Positions 38,520-49,406 of a DNA stretch of 64,000 nucleotides are shown here, piece after piece (position 1 is the stretch's first letter; each line of letters opens with the position of its first letter). The stretch is taken from contig JAFFSR010000004.1 of assembly GCA_017163975.1 (NCBI GenBank), positions 1,550,001 through 1,614,000 on the forward strand. Reading direction: 5' to 3'. A model generated the notes under the pieces. That model was not told the DNA's origin. It searched no databases and worked only from the letters and a program-made list of their open reading frames with translations. This stretch comes from Anastatus disparis. Lineage: Eukaryota; Arthropoda; Insecta; Hymenoptera; Eupelmidae. The position numbers and the translations under genes are program-made.

Positions 38520-39131
38520 GTTGTATCAGAGAAAGTTTATTTTAATGCTAATATAGTTCCGTACGGTAGCCCTTAGAAGGGCTGTTACACTCAGTAGATT
38601 ATGTGTATACAGGTCTGCACTGCACGAAGGTGCAGTTGCTGCTGCTTTTCAGGTCGCCCGACGTTTTATAGTAATCTTCTTGTCTTCTTATTGGGTGTTG
38701 TTCTCCCCCACTCTGGAGTATCTCTTACTTGATTGGCCGTTCTTCATTTGTTTATTGATTTCGTCATCCTTAGTTTCGTTGTTTCATGCTTCATTTGTCT
38801 GCTGGTGGCATCATCTTTGTTGTGCATTTGTTTGTTGCATCATCCGTACGCAATTGTTTATTGCGTCATCTGTTCTTTTATTCTTGATTCTAAGAATTTG
38901 CTACTTACCTGTCTGAGCGAGTTACCTTTACTTATTTACCTACCTAATTATCCTTTCCTAATTACTCTCACCAAATTACCTAATTATTCTTATCTAATTA
39001 TTCTTACTTTTTAACTAATTACCTTTAATTAATTACCATTATCTAGCTAATTACTCTATGATTATTTACCATTACTGGCCCTACGTATGCCCATCTATCT
39101 ATTCTTCATGTTTCAGGGTGAGGTCATAACA

Positions 39132-39549
39132 GCCCCCCTAGAGAAAAATGTGGAACCATGTTGTTTAGCTCCCGGCGTTTGCCCTAAAACTAGTCTACCT
39201 TAAAACTATTTAATGGTGTGCGACCTCTTATACATATATATATATTGTCATTCTTCGATCCTGTATTAACATAACCTTCATAGGTTGTTTTGAAGCTCCG
39301 TGATATTTAAGTTGTTAATTTGTTCAGGGTTGTTTTTAGATGTCGCTGTTGCCTTCCTGTATAACTTACCTAGGTCACCAATGTTATATATGTGTATATT
39401 TTGTTATTGTTTTTATTATTTGTTCAGGTTTTTAAATGATATTTTATTTGTTATGTTTTATTATTTATTAAATCCTTTTCCTTTTACATTAAATTGCATT
39501 TACATATTAAATTTGTACCTTATTATATATAAAAATATTGTTATTTCAC
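39132..39549. other. Presumed internal flank of the gypsy element
   Basis: AT-rich, no coding region. It begins with a polypurine tract on the minus strand next to the LTR. Confidence 0.4.
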
Positions 39550-39996
39550 TCATGTAAAAATGTTTTCTTGAGTTCCCGGGGGTAGGAAAGATTTAAAGCA
39601 CACGCCGAGCTGTACTTCTTCCTTATGGCAGAAGTAAGTGAATGCACAGGTGTCACACTTTGTCACTGGCTTGGTCCTATGCGTATATTCTCGACACGCA
39701 TTTTGGCATGATATAGGGAACTGGTGACCGGCTGGCCCTACATAATGCGCTATTTCAAATGCCCATTCCAAGCCGAGATTTTCGTGACACCTAATGCAGC
39801 ACCATCTGTGAGTTGTTGAATCTGCATAATAATAAGCGTCCAAATGGACCACCTGGGCTAATATGGGATCACTCGTGTCCAGCTTCTCCTGGGTGGCCCG
39901 GATAAGCTTGGTTATTTCTCCTTTTGTGTGCGGCCTAGGAATTCGAAAGGGCATAGGGAATATGTTAGCTGGCTCTGGCTCAGGTACAATGTCCAT
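39550..39996 (-). CDS. Hypothetical Cys/His-rich protein
   Basis: A 148-codon ATG frame with good coding texture and a proline-rich N-terminal part. Then come clustered Cys/His: CCIRCHENLG, CQNACREYTH, KCDTCAFTYFCHKEE and VCFKSFLPPG, suggesting one or two zinc-binding folds. The open frame continues without stop to about 40,170, but without an ATG. It lies just inside the presumed polypurine tract of the minus-strand gypsy element, where integrase or a 3' ORF would be expected, yet it does not look like integrase, RT or an envelope. It could be an accessory ORF of that element or a relic of a different element or virus. Not recognised. Confidence 0.5.
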   Translation of the reverse strand: MDIVPEPEPANIFPMPFRIPRPHTKGEITKLIRATQEKLDTSDPILAQVVHLDAYYYADSTTHRWCCIRCHENLGLEWAFEIAHYVGPAGHQFPISCQNACREYTHRTKPVTKCDTCAFTYFCHKEEVQLGVCFKSFLPPGTQENIFT

Positions 39997-40179
39997 CGGT
40001 ATCGGGCTTTTATTTCCTTCTGCCCTAACCTCTTCTGCCCTTATTGCTCCTAGGAATGCTTTGGGATAGGGAGAGAGATGTGCTCTTATCTTTTGGATAT
40101 AAAAGGTATCAAATAAAAATTTTGATTTTTCATTTAAAAGTGAAATAAAATCATATTTATTTCTTTTATGACAAATATG

Positions 40180-41430
40180 TCAATTATAGTAAATTACAGA
40201 CAAAAAATTATCAATAAGTACCAAAATCCCACACTTGTAAACAGTGACAGCACAGCCGCAGCAACTTCCTTGGCAGCAAATCTAACCTCAAAAGTGCAAT
40301 AAAATTCTATCAAATCGAACAGGATTAATCAAAGTATGAGATTAAATATTCCAGATAGATAAAAGACTCTAAGAGAATTCTAGATAGACTAAATATTAAA
40401 GATAGTAAATATTCCAGAGCATTGGTAAAGTGTCCGTTTTTCATCTCCTTAAATTCAATCTTTTGAACAACTTGGTTAATCTTAGGTAACCTGGAATAAT
40501 AATAATAAAAAAAGCTAATAAAGTAATAAGGTAATAAAAAGAAAAGTTATAAGTTACATTTTTAACATAATGTATTCTATATTTTATTATGACTGATTCC
40601 ATTCAGATTGCAGGCCGTCACTGATCGAATTTTTTTTTCTCTTCTAGATGATGAAAATACCTTCCAATATGTATATGAAGATAAAATTTACCTCATAGAA
40701 TGCTCGAAAATATGTTTTTTCCTCGCAGCAGCGTATTTAGTGTTGGGTGTAAAAATGAAAATTAAAAAATTGAAATTAACCTCAATTTTTAAATTTCCGT
40801 AGCTCCGTCAATTTTTGACCTTTTTGGACATTTTTATAATGAAAATATGCGAAATTTAGTCTAGTTTTAAATGCCGTTTTGATTTTTGCGATACGAGTTG
40901 ATCTGTCTGAGTTATTCATGAAAAATCGAAAAAAGCGATTTTTTTTCAAACGCAATTTTCTCAAAAACTATATTTATTTTTTCTGAAATGTTCATGTGTT
41001 TTTATACATAAAAAATACTAACTATAGGTGAGAATATGCGATTTCGCATTATTTTTTTTAAATAGATTTTTAAACGTTTTTTTTATATTTTTCATTTTAA
41101 AGCATTGATACCATGGAACATCATGTCATTTTTCCAACTATTACGTCTTTTTACAATTCGTTTATGCTTTTATTTATAAATTTATCAAAAATATTAACAA
41201 AAATCTTTAAAATAAATAAGTATTGGTATCTCATACGATGTTCAATTTTTTAAACATCACACTTCACGTTTTTATACTCCCTTAGGAAGTATTGACAGCT
41301 TTATACTTTCTAAGGGGGTATTAAATTTAATATATATATATATATATATATACATATATGTTAAATATCGCTTGAGATGACCGTATTACGTGACATCGAT
41401 ACCACTATACGGATTACCGCCATTATACGA
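40180..41430. other. Gene-free region with a small hairpin and TA repeat
   Basis: No gene supported. At 41,274-41,321 an inverted repeat (ATACTCCCTTAGGAAGTA against ATACCCCCTTAGAAAGTA) forms a hairpin, perhaps a minimal MITE. A TA microsatellite of about 11 units follows at about 41,331-41,352. Confidence 0.5.
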
Positions 41431-42127
41431 GAAGAACACACCAATGAACGTATTATATATGTTTCATTCGTATTTGGGTACACTATCATCTTGACGCGAT
41501 ACTTATTCAAAGTTGTTTAGAATACTTGTAATTCTATGTGATGAGAATTAATGAGTCTATCGTGAGAGCATTGCGTCGATTTTCATCTTATTAGTTAACC
41601 TAATTTACGAGCAATTGTTTTAAATAAATTTTTAAGCCATATTTAACCCATTTTTGTAACACTTAATTTTTACTTAGATACTTATGATTTTCATAATGTT
41701 GTCTGCTGAATCTACTCTAGTTCATCCTATGGTTACAGGTTTATTAGAAATTCTAGATTTCTATCCAAATATTTTCTCTAAGTATAAAATATTTCGTATA
41801 TACCAAACTTAGCTATATATACTTTATATGATTTAATTATTGAATTTAATCATGGATAAAATTCGACCTATCTTAGAAAAAGCTAATAAGATAATAATAA
41901 TAAAATGACAAAAGTCTATCCGAAAAGAACTAATTGAAAAAAAGCTTACTTTTTTAAGAAAATAATAATATGTGAAGTACCGATTTCTTCCAATCAATTA
42001 TCATTTCTTATCTTTAAATAATACATGTAGACAAACTACGTTTTGATCGTATATTTACTACTTATCAATTTCATTTACGTTATCTTATGAATCACTGATA
42101 CATATAATTTTTAACCAAATTAAGCAA

Positions 42128-42135
42128 TATATAAG
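42128..42135 (+). promoter_or_regulatory. TATA box of P5
   Basis: TATATAAG about 90 bp upstream of the start codon, followed by AGCTCGGCGTAAATTC, a diverged form of the P1 sequence. Confidence 0.68.
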
Positions 42136-42218
42136 CTCGGCGTAAATTCAGTGTAAACGTGACCGTAAGAAACTTTGTCTTTACAGTTACTAAATCAAGA
42201 CCAATACAAAACTTCAAC

Positions 42219-42735
42219 ATGAACCAAACTCTTACTACATACCTTTTGCTGATGGTAGCAATCATCGTTTGTACCATGACTGGAACAGCCGTTGCTGGTG
42301 AGTAAGACATTAAATTGTATATATTATTAAAAATTATGAACAGAAATTAATCCAAAAATGAAAAAAGAAAATACTAGCTTACAATTTTGATTATCTACGT
42401 TTTGTTTATACTTTTCTTTAGATAAAATAAAATCTTATATGTATAACATTATACTTCAAAATTTTCCGAAATTAAATACTTACATCCATAACAAAAAAGA
42501 TTGTACAAAATATTACCATGTCTTACAGTAATAATTAACTGCTTAATTATTTTTGTTTGAAATTATTATTAAAGGTTATCAAAAAAATTGATTCAGAAAA
42601 AATGTAATTATAGTATGGATATCATTTTATTATATTTTACAATGAAAATATTTTTATTCTATAGATCGATGTAACAATGCTTGCGGAAGCTGTTCATGTA
42701 TTGGTAGTTCATGCGTCTGCCCTGATGGAAAGTAA
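42219..42735 (+). CDS. P5: secreted six-cysteine peptide (two exons)
   Basis: CDS join of 42,219-42,297 and 42,665-42,735, giving 49 residues. The leader differs from P1 by two changes (V to M in the hydrophobic core, AIA to AVA at the cleavage site). The mature 23 residues are identical to P1 and P2 at the protein level, although the codons differ at several sites (TGT for TGC, GGA for GGT, AGC for AGT). That fits silent divergence under constraint. The intron is 367 nt, phase 1, donor GTGAGT. The 3' UTR region resembles that of P1. It stands apart from P4, separated by the LTR/LINE insertion. Function unknown. Confidence 0.88.
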
Positions 42736-43136
42736 TCTACTTACAACAGAGTTTTATTTATATTATTTAAATTATTTAGTCAAACTAACTCATATTTGTA
42801 ATTTTAGTTTAGTAATCGAAAATCAAAAGACTTATTATGAAATAAATTTTTTACTGCATTCAATTAATTTGAGTATATTTTTTATCTGAACCAAATTTAT
42901 AAAACAAAGAGTTCCATAAACCATATCCGTATAATTCCATGATTCATAAGGTAAAATAGTATTGTTTTTAAAAAAATTCTATAAGATGATTTGTAAAATA
43001 AAATGCTTCAATAATTTCTTAATATTATTCAAATGTTAATTCCTATGACAATGTTCATACGTATACATATAATGAATAGAAAAAAAATGTAATTTAAAAT
43101 TAGATGAACAAAAGGTTTATGAAATAAAAATAAAAT

Positions 43137-43310
43137 TTTAGATTTTTTGTTACAAATGTGGATTAAACAAAAAAATTTTATCAATAAAACATTAATTACA
43201 GGTATTATTAAAAAAAAAATAATTTAATTAAAATTAAGAATATTATAATTGATTATAAAAATTGTTCTATCAATTGTTTAACAAAAACAAAATATAATAA
43301 CATTTTTTCA
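43137..43310 (+). repeat. Direct repeat, first copy
   Basis: GATTTTTTGTTACAAATGTG and the following 170 bp recur, diverged, at 45,211-45,424, about 2.07 kb downstream. The DNA between them holds an orphan ORF and a LINE fragment. Confidence 0.65.
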
Positions 43311-43660
43311 TACGAGAAGCGTTAAATGCTATGTGATATTTCAATAAACATATATGGGTGATTCTATTCTAACGAGTCATCACGTGTTACCATTTAATAA
43401 CTCTTCAAACTGAACTTAATAAATTATAAAATTAATTTTTTTTTTGTAGTTTTTGGTATTTATTTCAAGTTTTAATTAATTATTTATTCCTATATTTCAT
43501 ATTGCTCTCGTACGAACACTTGAAAGGTGAAAAAAGTAATCTCCCCTGGGTGTACCTTTATGAAAAATACTTTTTAAACATTAAAGACATAGGAAGATGA
43601 ATAGATTTTTCATTCCTAATGAATAAAAAATATATTTCTTGCCATTCTAACCCCAAAATC

Positions 43661-44068
43661 TCAACTTCGTTGCTCTTTCCTGGCTCGAGTCGCATTTTTA
43701 TTTCTTACATAGATCATTGTTTCCATGCTGCAGGCCGGACATGTCAGGCCTGCAGCACAAGTGTCTCTATGATACAGAAACACTTCTTTAAGTTGATTCA
43801 ACGAATCACATCCACATGTCGATGTAAATACAATGTCATCCATAACCACAATATCTTTGTATAGTGGTTGATGTTTCAAAGGATACATAGAGTTTGTAAA
43901 AACTTGTTTCCCTCTTATACCACTGTCAAAATAGAATATTGCCTCATTTGAACGTATATAGTTTATATCTTCGTAGATCGTCCGATAGCTGTTTGATTGT
44001 ATCAATGGCATACCCGAAGCTTCCATCAACTTCATCTTTTTAGCATTTTTTTCCGCAATTTTATCCAT
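43661..44068 (-). CDS. Hypothetical protein with a Cys-rich C-terminal part
   Basis: A 135-codon ATG frame, basic at both ends, no signal peptide. The middle (YRTIYEDINYIRSNEAIFYF, KDIVVMDDIVFTS) has coding texture. The C-terminal half carries CGCDSLNQLKEVFLYHRDTC and CPAC, a possible zinc site. No family recognised. The neighbours are a LINE fragment and repeats, so an element- or virus-derived ORF is more likely than a host gene. It may be one exon of something larger. Confidence 0.45.
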   Translation of the reverse strand: MDKIAEKNAKKMKLMEASGMPLIQSNSYRTIYEDINYIRSNEAIFYFDSGIRGKQVFTNSMYPLKHQPLYKDIVVMDDIVFTSTCGCDSLNQLKEVFLYHRDTCAAGLTCPACSMETMIYVRNKNATRARKEQRS

Positions 44069-44556
44069 TTATGTGAAAACTTTTTCTAAAAGTCAGCGCG
44101 TATACACAAAGGTACTGCGCATACGCGCTTAATTAACAATTGGTTATAATTATTATTTTTCAATTCTGAAAACGGCAAATTAAAACTTGTTTTCTGTACT
44201 TTTATTTTAGTTCCTGTTAATTTATTGAAGACTTTTCCAGACTGAATTATTCACACTTCAATTAGGAGCTTTTTTTTCTTAAAATAAAACTAGAAACGTC
44301 TATAATTTCAGTTTTTCGAAGCCTTAGACCGTACCGCTCTGGCTTTACTCATATTTTGGTACCTAAAACATATTCCACAGTTTCATCAAGATTTGTAACC
44401 CGAAGCTCATAGTCTCTCCTGGTTAGTGTCAAAGTAAATTACTTAATATACTTTTAATATGATAATTTTTAATTTCGATTTTTTCTGGTCACTGTAATTT
44501 CCAAAAGTTATGTACACAGTTTTTTATACATTTAAGGTTAATTTGTTTAGTTTAAG

Positions 44557-45006
44557 CTAAATTGATACTTCTTCTAGATACGTATTCATTTTGCATTCTA
44601 CTTCAGTCCAAGTTTTACCAATTGCAATTACTGCTATGTCATCAGCATATGATACGTATATATTCTCAAGCATATTTCTTGAAAGATCATTGACATAGAT
44701 TATAAAGAGTAAGGGCTCAAGTACTATCCCTTGCGGGACTACTGTATTTATATTTTCGTTTTCGCTAATATGTTGTCCTATTCGTACTGTTTGTTTCCTG
44801 TTGTATGAGTAGCTGGTATGTTTATGCCTCTTCCATCTTATACCATAAATGCATAATTTATCCAATAAAATTTTATGATTTACTGTATCAAAAGCCTTAG
44901 CAAGATTCAAAAAAGCAATAGCAATAGATTTACTTTTGTCTAAACTTGAATATATATTTTTGGATATACAATTTGATGCGCATTTAGTTCCAAATAATAA
45001 AACCAA
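44557..45006 (-). pseudogene. Reverse transcriptase fragment of a LINE
   Basis: 149 codons covering the RT palm: LNLAKAFDTVNHKILLDKL, VPQGIVLEPLLFIIYVNDLS and the catalytic YADDIAVIA. The order and spacing are those of non-LTR RTs of the CR1/Jockey/R1 groups. The finger and thumb parts, an endonuclease and a poly(A) tail were not seen, so it is a truncated copy. It is clearly different from the LINE at 34-38.6 kb. Confidence 0.85.
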
Positions 45007-45210
45007 ATTATTGAAAATTTTAACTTTATTGGATATTAATCATATTCGTCTATAATAACTCATATCGTCTTTTTTCTCTGCTTTATATATTGTTATTGCT
45101 TCTGTTATTTTTAATGCGTCCGACCATATAGATGTTTCAATACAGAGATTAAAAATATCGGCCATGAATCTGATATAAGTACAGCTATAGTTTTTAAAGC
45201 TTTTTTAAAT

Positions 45211-45424
45211 GAAATTATAGATTTTTTGTTACAAATTTAAATTAATCGAAAAATTTAATCAATAAAATAAAAACGTATTTAAAAAATTAACTATGGATGA
45301 TATTATTTAACTTTGATCATAATTGCAGGCACTTTTTAATAATAGAATTTTATTAAGATAGAAAATATACTAATTGATTATAAAAATGCCTTACATAAAC
45401 TATTTAAGAGAAACAAAAAAATAT
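45211..45424 (+). repeat. Direct repeat, second copy
   Basis: Diverged copy of 43,137-43,310, ending where the left TIR of the tyrosine-recombinase element begins. Confidence 0.6.
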
Positions 45425-45732
45425 TTTTCTCTATCCCTTAGGCGAAACCACGCGGTTCCGCCGAGCCTTTACACTAGAAGAAGTAGCACTTTTAGCTACA
45501 GTTGAAACGACTCACGCGCCCCCTGTCGACGCCTTCCGTGCCTCACGTTAAAATATCTCTCGAGAAGAAACATAAACTCGACCTAACCTAAACTATTACT
45601 AAAAGCCGTTGACTTGTGTTTTTATGTTTGAAGAGAAATTATTCCTCAGCAAAATACAACTTGACTTAACCTCGTCTTTTAATAAGAAAGTACAAATATA
45701 TGTAAATAATTTTTTAATTTTTGAAAAAAAAA

Positions 45733-47355
45733 ATGGAAAATACAAGTAAATTTTCTGATGACGATGTATCTACAGACGAAGAAGAAATTTTACAAGATTT
45801 CGATTTAGAAGCTGAAAAAATTATAAATAGTGAAACTCTTCCCAACAAGTCTAGTGACCGTTATTTACAAGTTTATGAAGCCTATCATAAATGGTCAGCT
45901 GAAAATAAAAATAATTTATCAAAGTCAGACGAAACTAATTTGATAGTTTACTTCAAACAGCTAAAAGAAAAGTTAAAGCCTCCTACACTATGGAGCATTT
46001 GGTCCATGCTGAAAAAAACGTTAAATGCAAGAGACCAAATTGATCTCAATAAATTCTACAATTTAAAAGCAATATTAAAAAATAACTCAAAAGGTTATAA
46101 GCCAAAAAAATCTTCAATTTTTACTTGGTGTGAGATTCAAAAATTTCTTAAAGATGCAGATGACCATGTATACTTAGCCTTAAAAGTAAGTATTAATATT
46201 TAATTTTTAATTTAAGATAAAATTTCTTTTTAGTATAATTATTATTAATCTTAAATTTTGCTATGTTTTTAGGTTATACTTATATTTGGGATCAGCGGTG
46301 CACTCAGATGTGGTGAAATTAATAATTTAAAACTACAAGATGTCGAAGACTTAAATGATAAATATTTGGTAACTATTCAAGCTTCAAAAAATGATTACAA
46401 TAATGGAACAATAAGTGCATCTCGTCAACTACTTATTGGACCACTTTTCTATAATATCATCAAGCAGTATATATTATTGAGGCCTGCTGATCATTTTACT
46501 GACAATTTCTTTATTCGCTATCAACAAGGGAAGTGTGTGAGACAAGTAATTGGCATTAACAAAATTTATGAAGTGCCTCGTACTATAGCTACATACTTAG
46601 GATTGAAAGATCCACAAAATTATACTGGCCATTGCTACAGACGAACATCAGCAACACTTCTTGCTAACTCCGGAGCAGACTTTTCTAAAGTGAAACAGTT
46701 AGGAGGTTGGGTATCGGACAAAGTGTGCTTTGGTTATGTTGAAAATTCTTTACATAATAGAGAAAAAATTTTTAACGGAGTGACTCATGAAGCTAGAAAC
46801 CAAACTCAATTCCAATCTAGACCATCGACTAGTGAAGACAATTCAGCACAAATTGCTGTTGAAAATCAAGTAACTGATGAAGAATTACAATGGGATGATT
46901 TCTCTACTAATTTCACTATCGATGACTTGAACAGTAATAAGATTTTACAAGATAATTCGAAAGAACAACAAATACAAGAAGCTTTAGTAACTACACAAAA
47001 TAAATTGATTTCATCAAGAAACAATTTAAATACTAATAAACAACAAATACAAGAAACTTTAGTAACTACACAAAATCAATTAATTTCATCAAGAAACAAT
47101 TTAAATATTGATCAACTTTTTTCTTCAAAGCCTCCAATCAGAGTTCAGTTCAACAATGCTTCTATTGAACCACGTAACAAGAAAATAAAAATGGATTCAG
47201 TATGTTCGAGTGATCTCAAGAATCAAGTTATTGAAAACGAAGAGAATAATAATAATTTTAGAAATAAATACAAAGATTCATGTGTTAAATATGAAAACTG
47301 TACATTTCATGGAAATATTATTAATAATTTTTATTGTGATGATAACAGGAAGTAA
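45733..47355 (+). CDS. Crypton-like tyrosine recombinase (one intron)
   Basis: CDS join of 45,733-46,185 and 46,273-47,355, about 511 residues. The 87-nt phase-0 intron (GTAAGT...TTTTTAG) must be removed to join both catalytic halves. Residues 1-50 are acidic, and about 50-145 form a helical SAM-like core-binding region. The catalytic domain has Arg163 in GALRCGEI, Lys190 in SKNDYNN, His271 and Arg274 in GHCYRR, Trp297 in GGW and the nucleophile Tyr306 in CFGYVENS. All expected catalytic positions are present and the frame is intact. The C-terminal tail has a duplicated motif of about 35 residues (TTQN.LISSRNNLN) and ends with a Cys-rich part (NCTFHGNIINNFYC). The enzyme would cut and join the element's DNA in the nucleus. 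A domesticated gene is an alternative. Confidence 0.85.
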
Positions 47356-47519
47356 AAAAGTATAAAGTGACTTATAAGTTTAAAAATTAGAGTTTTTTAC
47401 TATTATTATTCAAAATTAAAACTAAGTGTAAAAAATATATATAACTATATTTAAAATGAAAATCAGTGTAAAAAGTACAACATAAAAATCTATATCAGAA
47501 GAAATGTAAAAATTTATAG

Positions 47520-47937
47520 ATGTAGAAAATCAATCAATAAAAATGGAGTGCATCTATGGATAAAAATATAAAAAAATTATTTTTAAAAATGTAAAAAAAT
47601 TGTAGTTGAAGTTAAAATATGTTGTAAAAATTTATAAAATGTAAGAAACTATAGTTAAAGTTTATAAAAATCTATATTAACAAAAATGTCAAAAATCTAT
47701 GAAGATGTAAGTCTACGAATAAAAATATAAAAAATTATTTCTAAAAATGTAAAAAACTGTAGTAGAAGTTAAAATATGTTGTAAAAATTTATAAAATGTA
47801 AGAAACTATAATTAAAGTTTATAAAAATCTATATTAACAAAAATGTAAAAATCTATGAAGATGTAAGTCTATGAATAAAAATATAAAAAATTATTTAAAA
47901 TGAAAATTGAAGAAATCTAGTTTATAAAATGTAAAAA
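47520..47937. repeat. Degenerate tandem repeats of about 165 bp
   Basis: Repeated blocks containing AAAAATGTAAAAAACTGTAG, TTGTAAAAATTTATAAAATG and AAAATCTATATTAACAAAAA, each seen at least twice, related to the 120-bp array that follows. Confidence 0.75.
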
Positions 47938-48297
47938 CTGTAGTTGAAGTTAAAACATGTTGTAAAAATTTATATTGATAGAAATGTAAAAGATTTTATA
48001 AAAATGATTGATAATTTGTATTATTTTTATAAATAAAAGTTTAAAAATGTAAAAAAACTGTAGTTGAAGTTAAAACATGTTGTAAAAATTTATATTGATA
48101 GAAATGTAAAAGATTTTATAAAAATGATTGATAATTTGTATTATTTTTATAAATAAAAGTTTAAAAATGTAAAAAAACTGTAGTTGAAGTTAAAACACGT
48201 TGTAAAAATTTATATTGATAGAAATGTAAAAGATTTTATAAAAATGATTGATAATTTGTATTATTTTTATAAATAAAAGTTTAAAAATGTAAATTAT
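47938..48297. repeat. Three 120-bp tandem repeats
   Basis: Three units with an exact 120-bp period, nearly identical (one T to C change seen in unit 3), starting CTGTAGTTGAAGTTAAAACA. It lies in the 3' non-coding part of the recombinase element. Confidence 0.95.
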
Positions 48298-48469
48298 TTG
48301 AAAATGTCAGTTGTTTTAAATGTTCTCTCTCTGGCTCTCTTTCGTGATTTACACACATAAAAGAGACTTGTGCATGTGTTTCTCTCTCTCTCTTTCTCGT
48401 TCATAAAAGAGGATTCTTGTGCGCGTGTTTTTCATGTGTCTTTCTTTATCTCGTGATTTAGGCTTGTGC

Positions 48470-48557
48470 ATGTGTTTTTCTTTGCTGCCGCCGCCAGCCC
48501 AGTCACGCTCGTTGTCACTCGCGTGACAAATGCTGGGCGGCAGCAAAGAACAACACA
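48470..48557. other. GC-rich internal hairpin of the recombinase element
   Basis: TTCTTTGCTGCCGCC pairs with GGGCGGCAGCAAAGAA, and an inner stem GTCACGC pairs with GCGTGAC. It lies just inside the right TIR. The flanks carry CT-rich and TGTGTTT repeats. Confidence 0.85.
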
Positions 48558-48650
48558 TACACGCGCTAAAACAAAAAAAGCAAATATAATTGTTAATTTA
48601 TATAACAATTATATTTACGTGGTTTCGCCTAGGGATAGAGAAAAGCATTA

Positions 48651-48769
48651 TTTCTTACACGGAGATAAAATGAAACGCCCGCACGTACGTGTTTATGACG
48701 GTCTCGGCTGACGCCTCGACCGTCATAACACGTACGTGCGGAAGTTTCATTTTATCTCCTTGTAAGAAA
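48651..48769. other. 119-bp palindrome outside the right TIR
   Basis: Arms of about 52 nt (TTTCTTACACGGAGATAAAA, continuing to ATGACGGTC, and its complement) surround the tip TCGGCTGACGCCTC (48,703-48,716). Only a few mismatches. The tip itself can form GGC-TGAC-GCC. See the finding on the relative at 27.7 kb. Confidence 0.92.
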
Positions 48770-48770
48770 A

Positions 48771-49406
48771 TCTACTATTATTATTTGTTATAAGGTCCCT
48801 ACTAACAGAAGTAAGTATAGCAGTAAATGTCAAAACATTAAATTTTACATTTCAAATGTAATTTTTCTGTCATAGATATATTTATAGATTGAACAATATT
48901 AATGAAATTTTTAGGGCATTCTTCCATCAATAGATCTTTTTTTTTAAGTTTTTTATTAAGATTGATGTAAGCATAATTTATATTTATACAGAATCTATAT
49001 AAAATGTTTTAAGTGAATATGATTAAATTTAGAATTAAAAAAATTTTTCACATTTAAAGAGACATTCTTTTCAATGAATACATTACAATAAATGATTATA
49101 ATAAAAAAATTTCTATTTTTTGAAATATCAAAATTAAGACTTCGTAAATTACAAGTGTTTTAACGATTCTCATCATCTTATTTTGTTATTTTATTGAGAT
49201 TGCATAATCTAATTAATCAAATCACGATAAAAACAAATTATCGATAAAAGTTTGTTCATCATAATTCCATCAATGAGATTACATTGAATCAGTTCAAACG
49301 TCATTCAAATATAGAAGATAAAATTTATATATGATTAAAAGTCAAACTTTGTGAAGTGAACCACTAAAAATCGACTGATTGAATTTAATCTTTTTTGTCA
49401 TTAATT
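48771..49406. other. Gene-free AT-rich DNA
   Basis: Nothing supported. Confidence 0.5.

Larger units (their letters stand above)
34275..38636 (-). mobile_element. Jockey-clade non-LTR retrotransposon (LINE)
   Basis: A minus-strand element of about 4.36 kb with a poly(A) tail (the T run from 34,275), RT, endonuclease and gag-like coding regions, and a 5' UTR of about 120 bp. The direct repeat TGCTGCTGC (34,266-34,274 and 38,637-38,645, possibly longer into the T run) is the target-site duplication and gives exact ends. It was probably full length. One frameshift in a GA/CT run near 36,602-36,611 separates the endonuclease from the RT frame. Confidence 0.9.
34011..39131 (-). mobile_element. 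Gypsy-type LTR, split by a LINE
   Basis: The outer ends are TGTTATACCC (34,011) and GGTCATAACA (39,131). Read on the minus strand this is one LTR starting TGTTATGACC and ending in the same kind of terminus. Removing the LINE (34,275-38,636) and one target copy leaves about 740 bp. Just to the right, on the minus strand, the sequence TTTTCTCTAGGGGGGC looks like the polypurine tract of a minus-strand element. This is therefore probably a 3' LTR whose internal part lay to the right. Its 3' portion (CTCCTTGAGT, ACTAACG, TTACGCCATCT) resembles the LTR at 52,695-53,970, so the two families are related. No partner LTR was seen. Confidence 0.75.
41430..43130 (+). repeat. P5 duplication unit
   Basis: Diverged but collinear with 17,160-19,330 (the P1 arm), including the upstream DNA (CACCAATGAACGTATTATAT near 41,439), the TATA region, the intron and the 3' flank. 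Beyond it, 43,130-43,370 matches DNA downstream of P2 rather than of P1. Confidence 0.8.
45425..48770 (+). mobile_element. Tyrosine-recombinase DNA element with TIRs and terminal palindrome
   Basis: Left TIR 45,425-45,452 (TTTTCTCTATCCCTTAGGCG, then AAACCACG) pairs with right TIR 48,617-48,644, one base shorter. Between them are a spliced tyrosine recombinase gene, AT-rich tandem repeats and a GC-rich hairpin. Immediately outside the right TIR is a 119-bp palindrome. Crypton-type elements also move with a tyrosine recombinase but are generally described without TIRs (family knowledge), which makes this layout unusual. The exact ends and any target duplication are uncertain, because no empty site is visible. 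Confidence 0.7.

Noticed and set aside
47938..48297. CRISPR-like array
   Set aside because: Contiguous 120-bp units without spacers, in an insect genome.
48651..48769. Palindrome as a parvovirus-like terminal hairpin
   Set aside because: No parvoviral genes occur in the window and the palindrome sits directly next to a TIR of a recombinase element, so a viral end is not supported.
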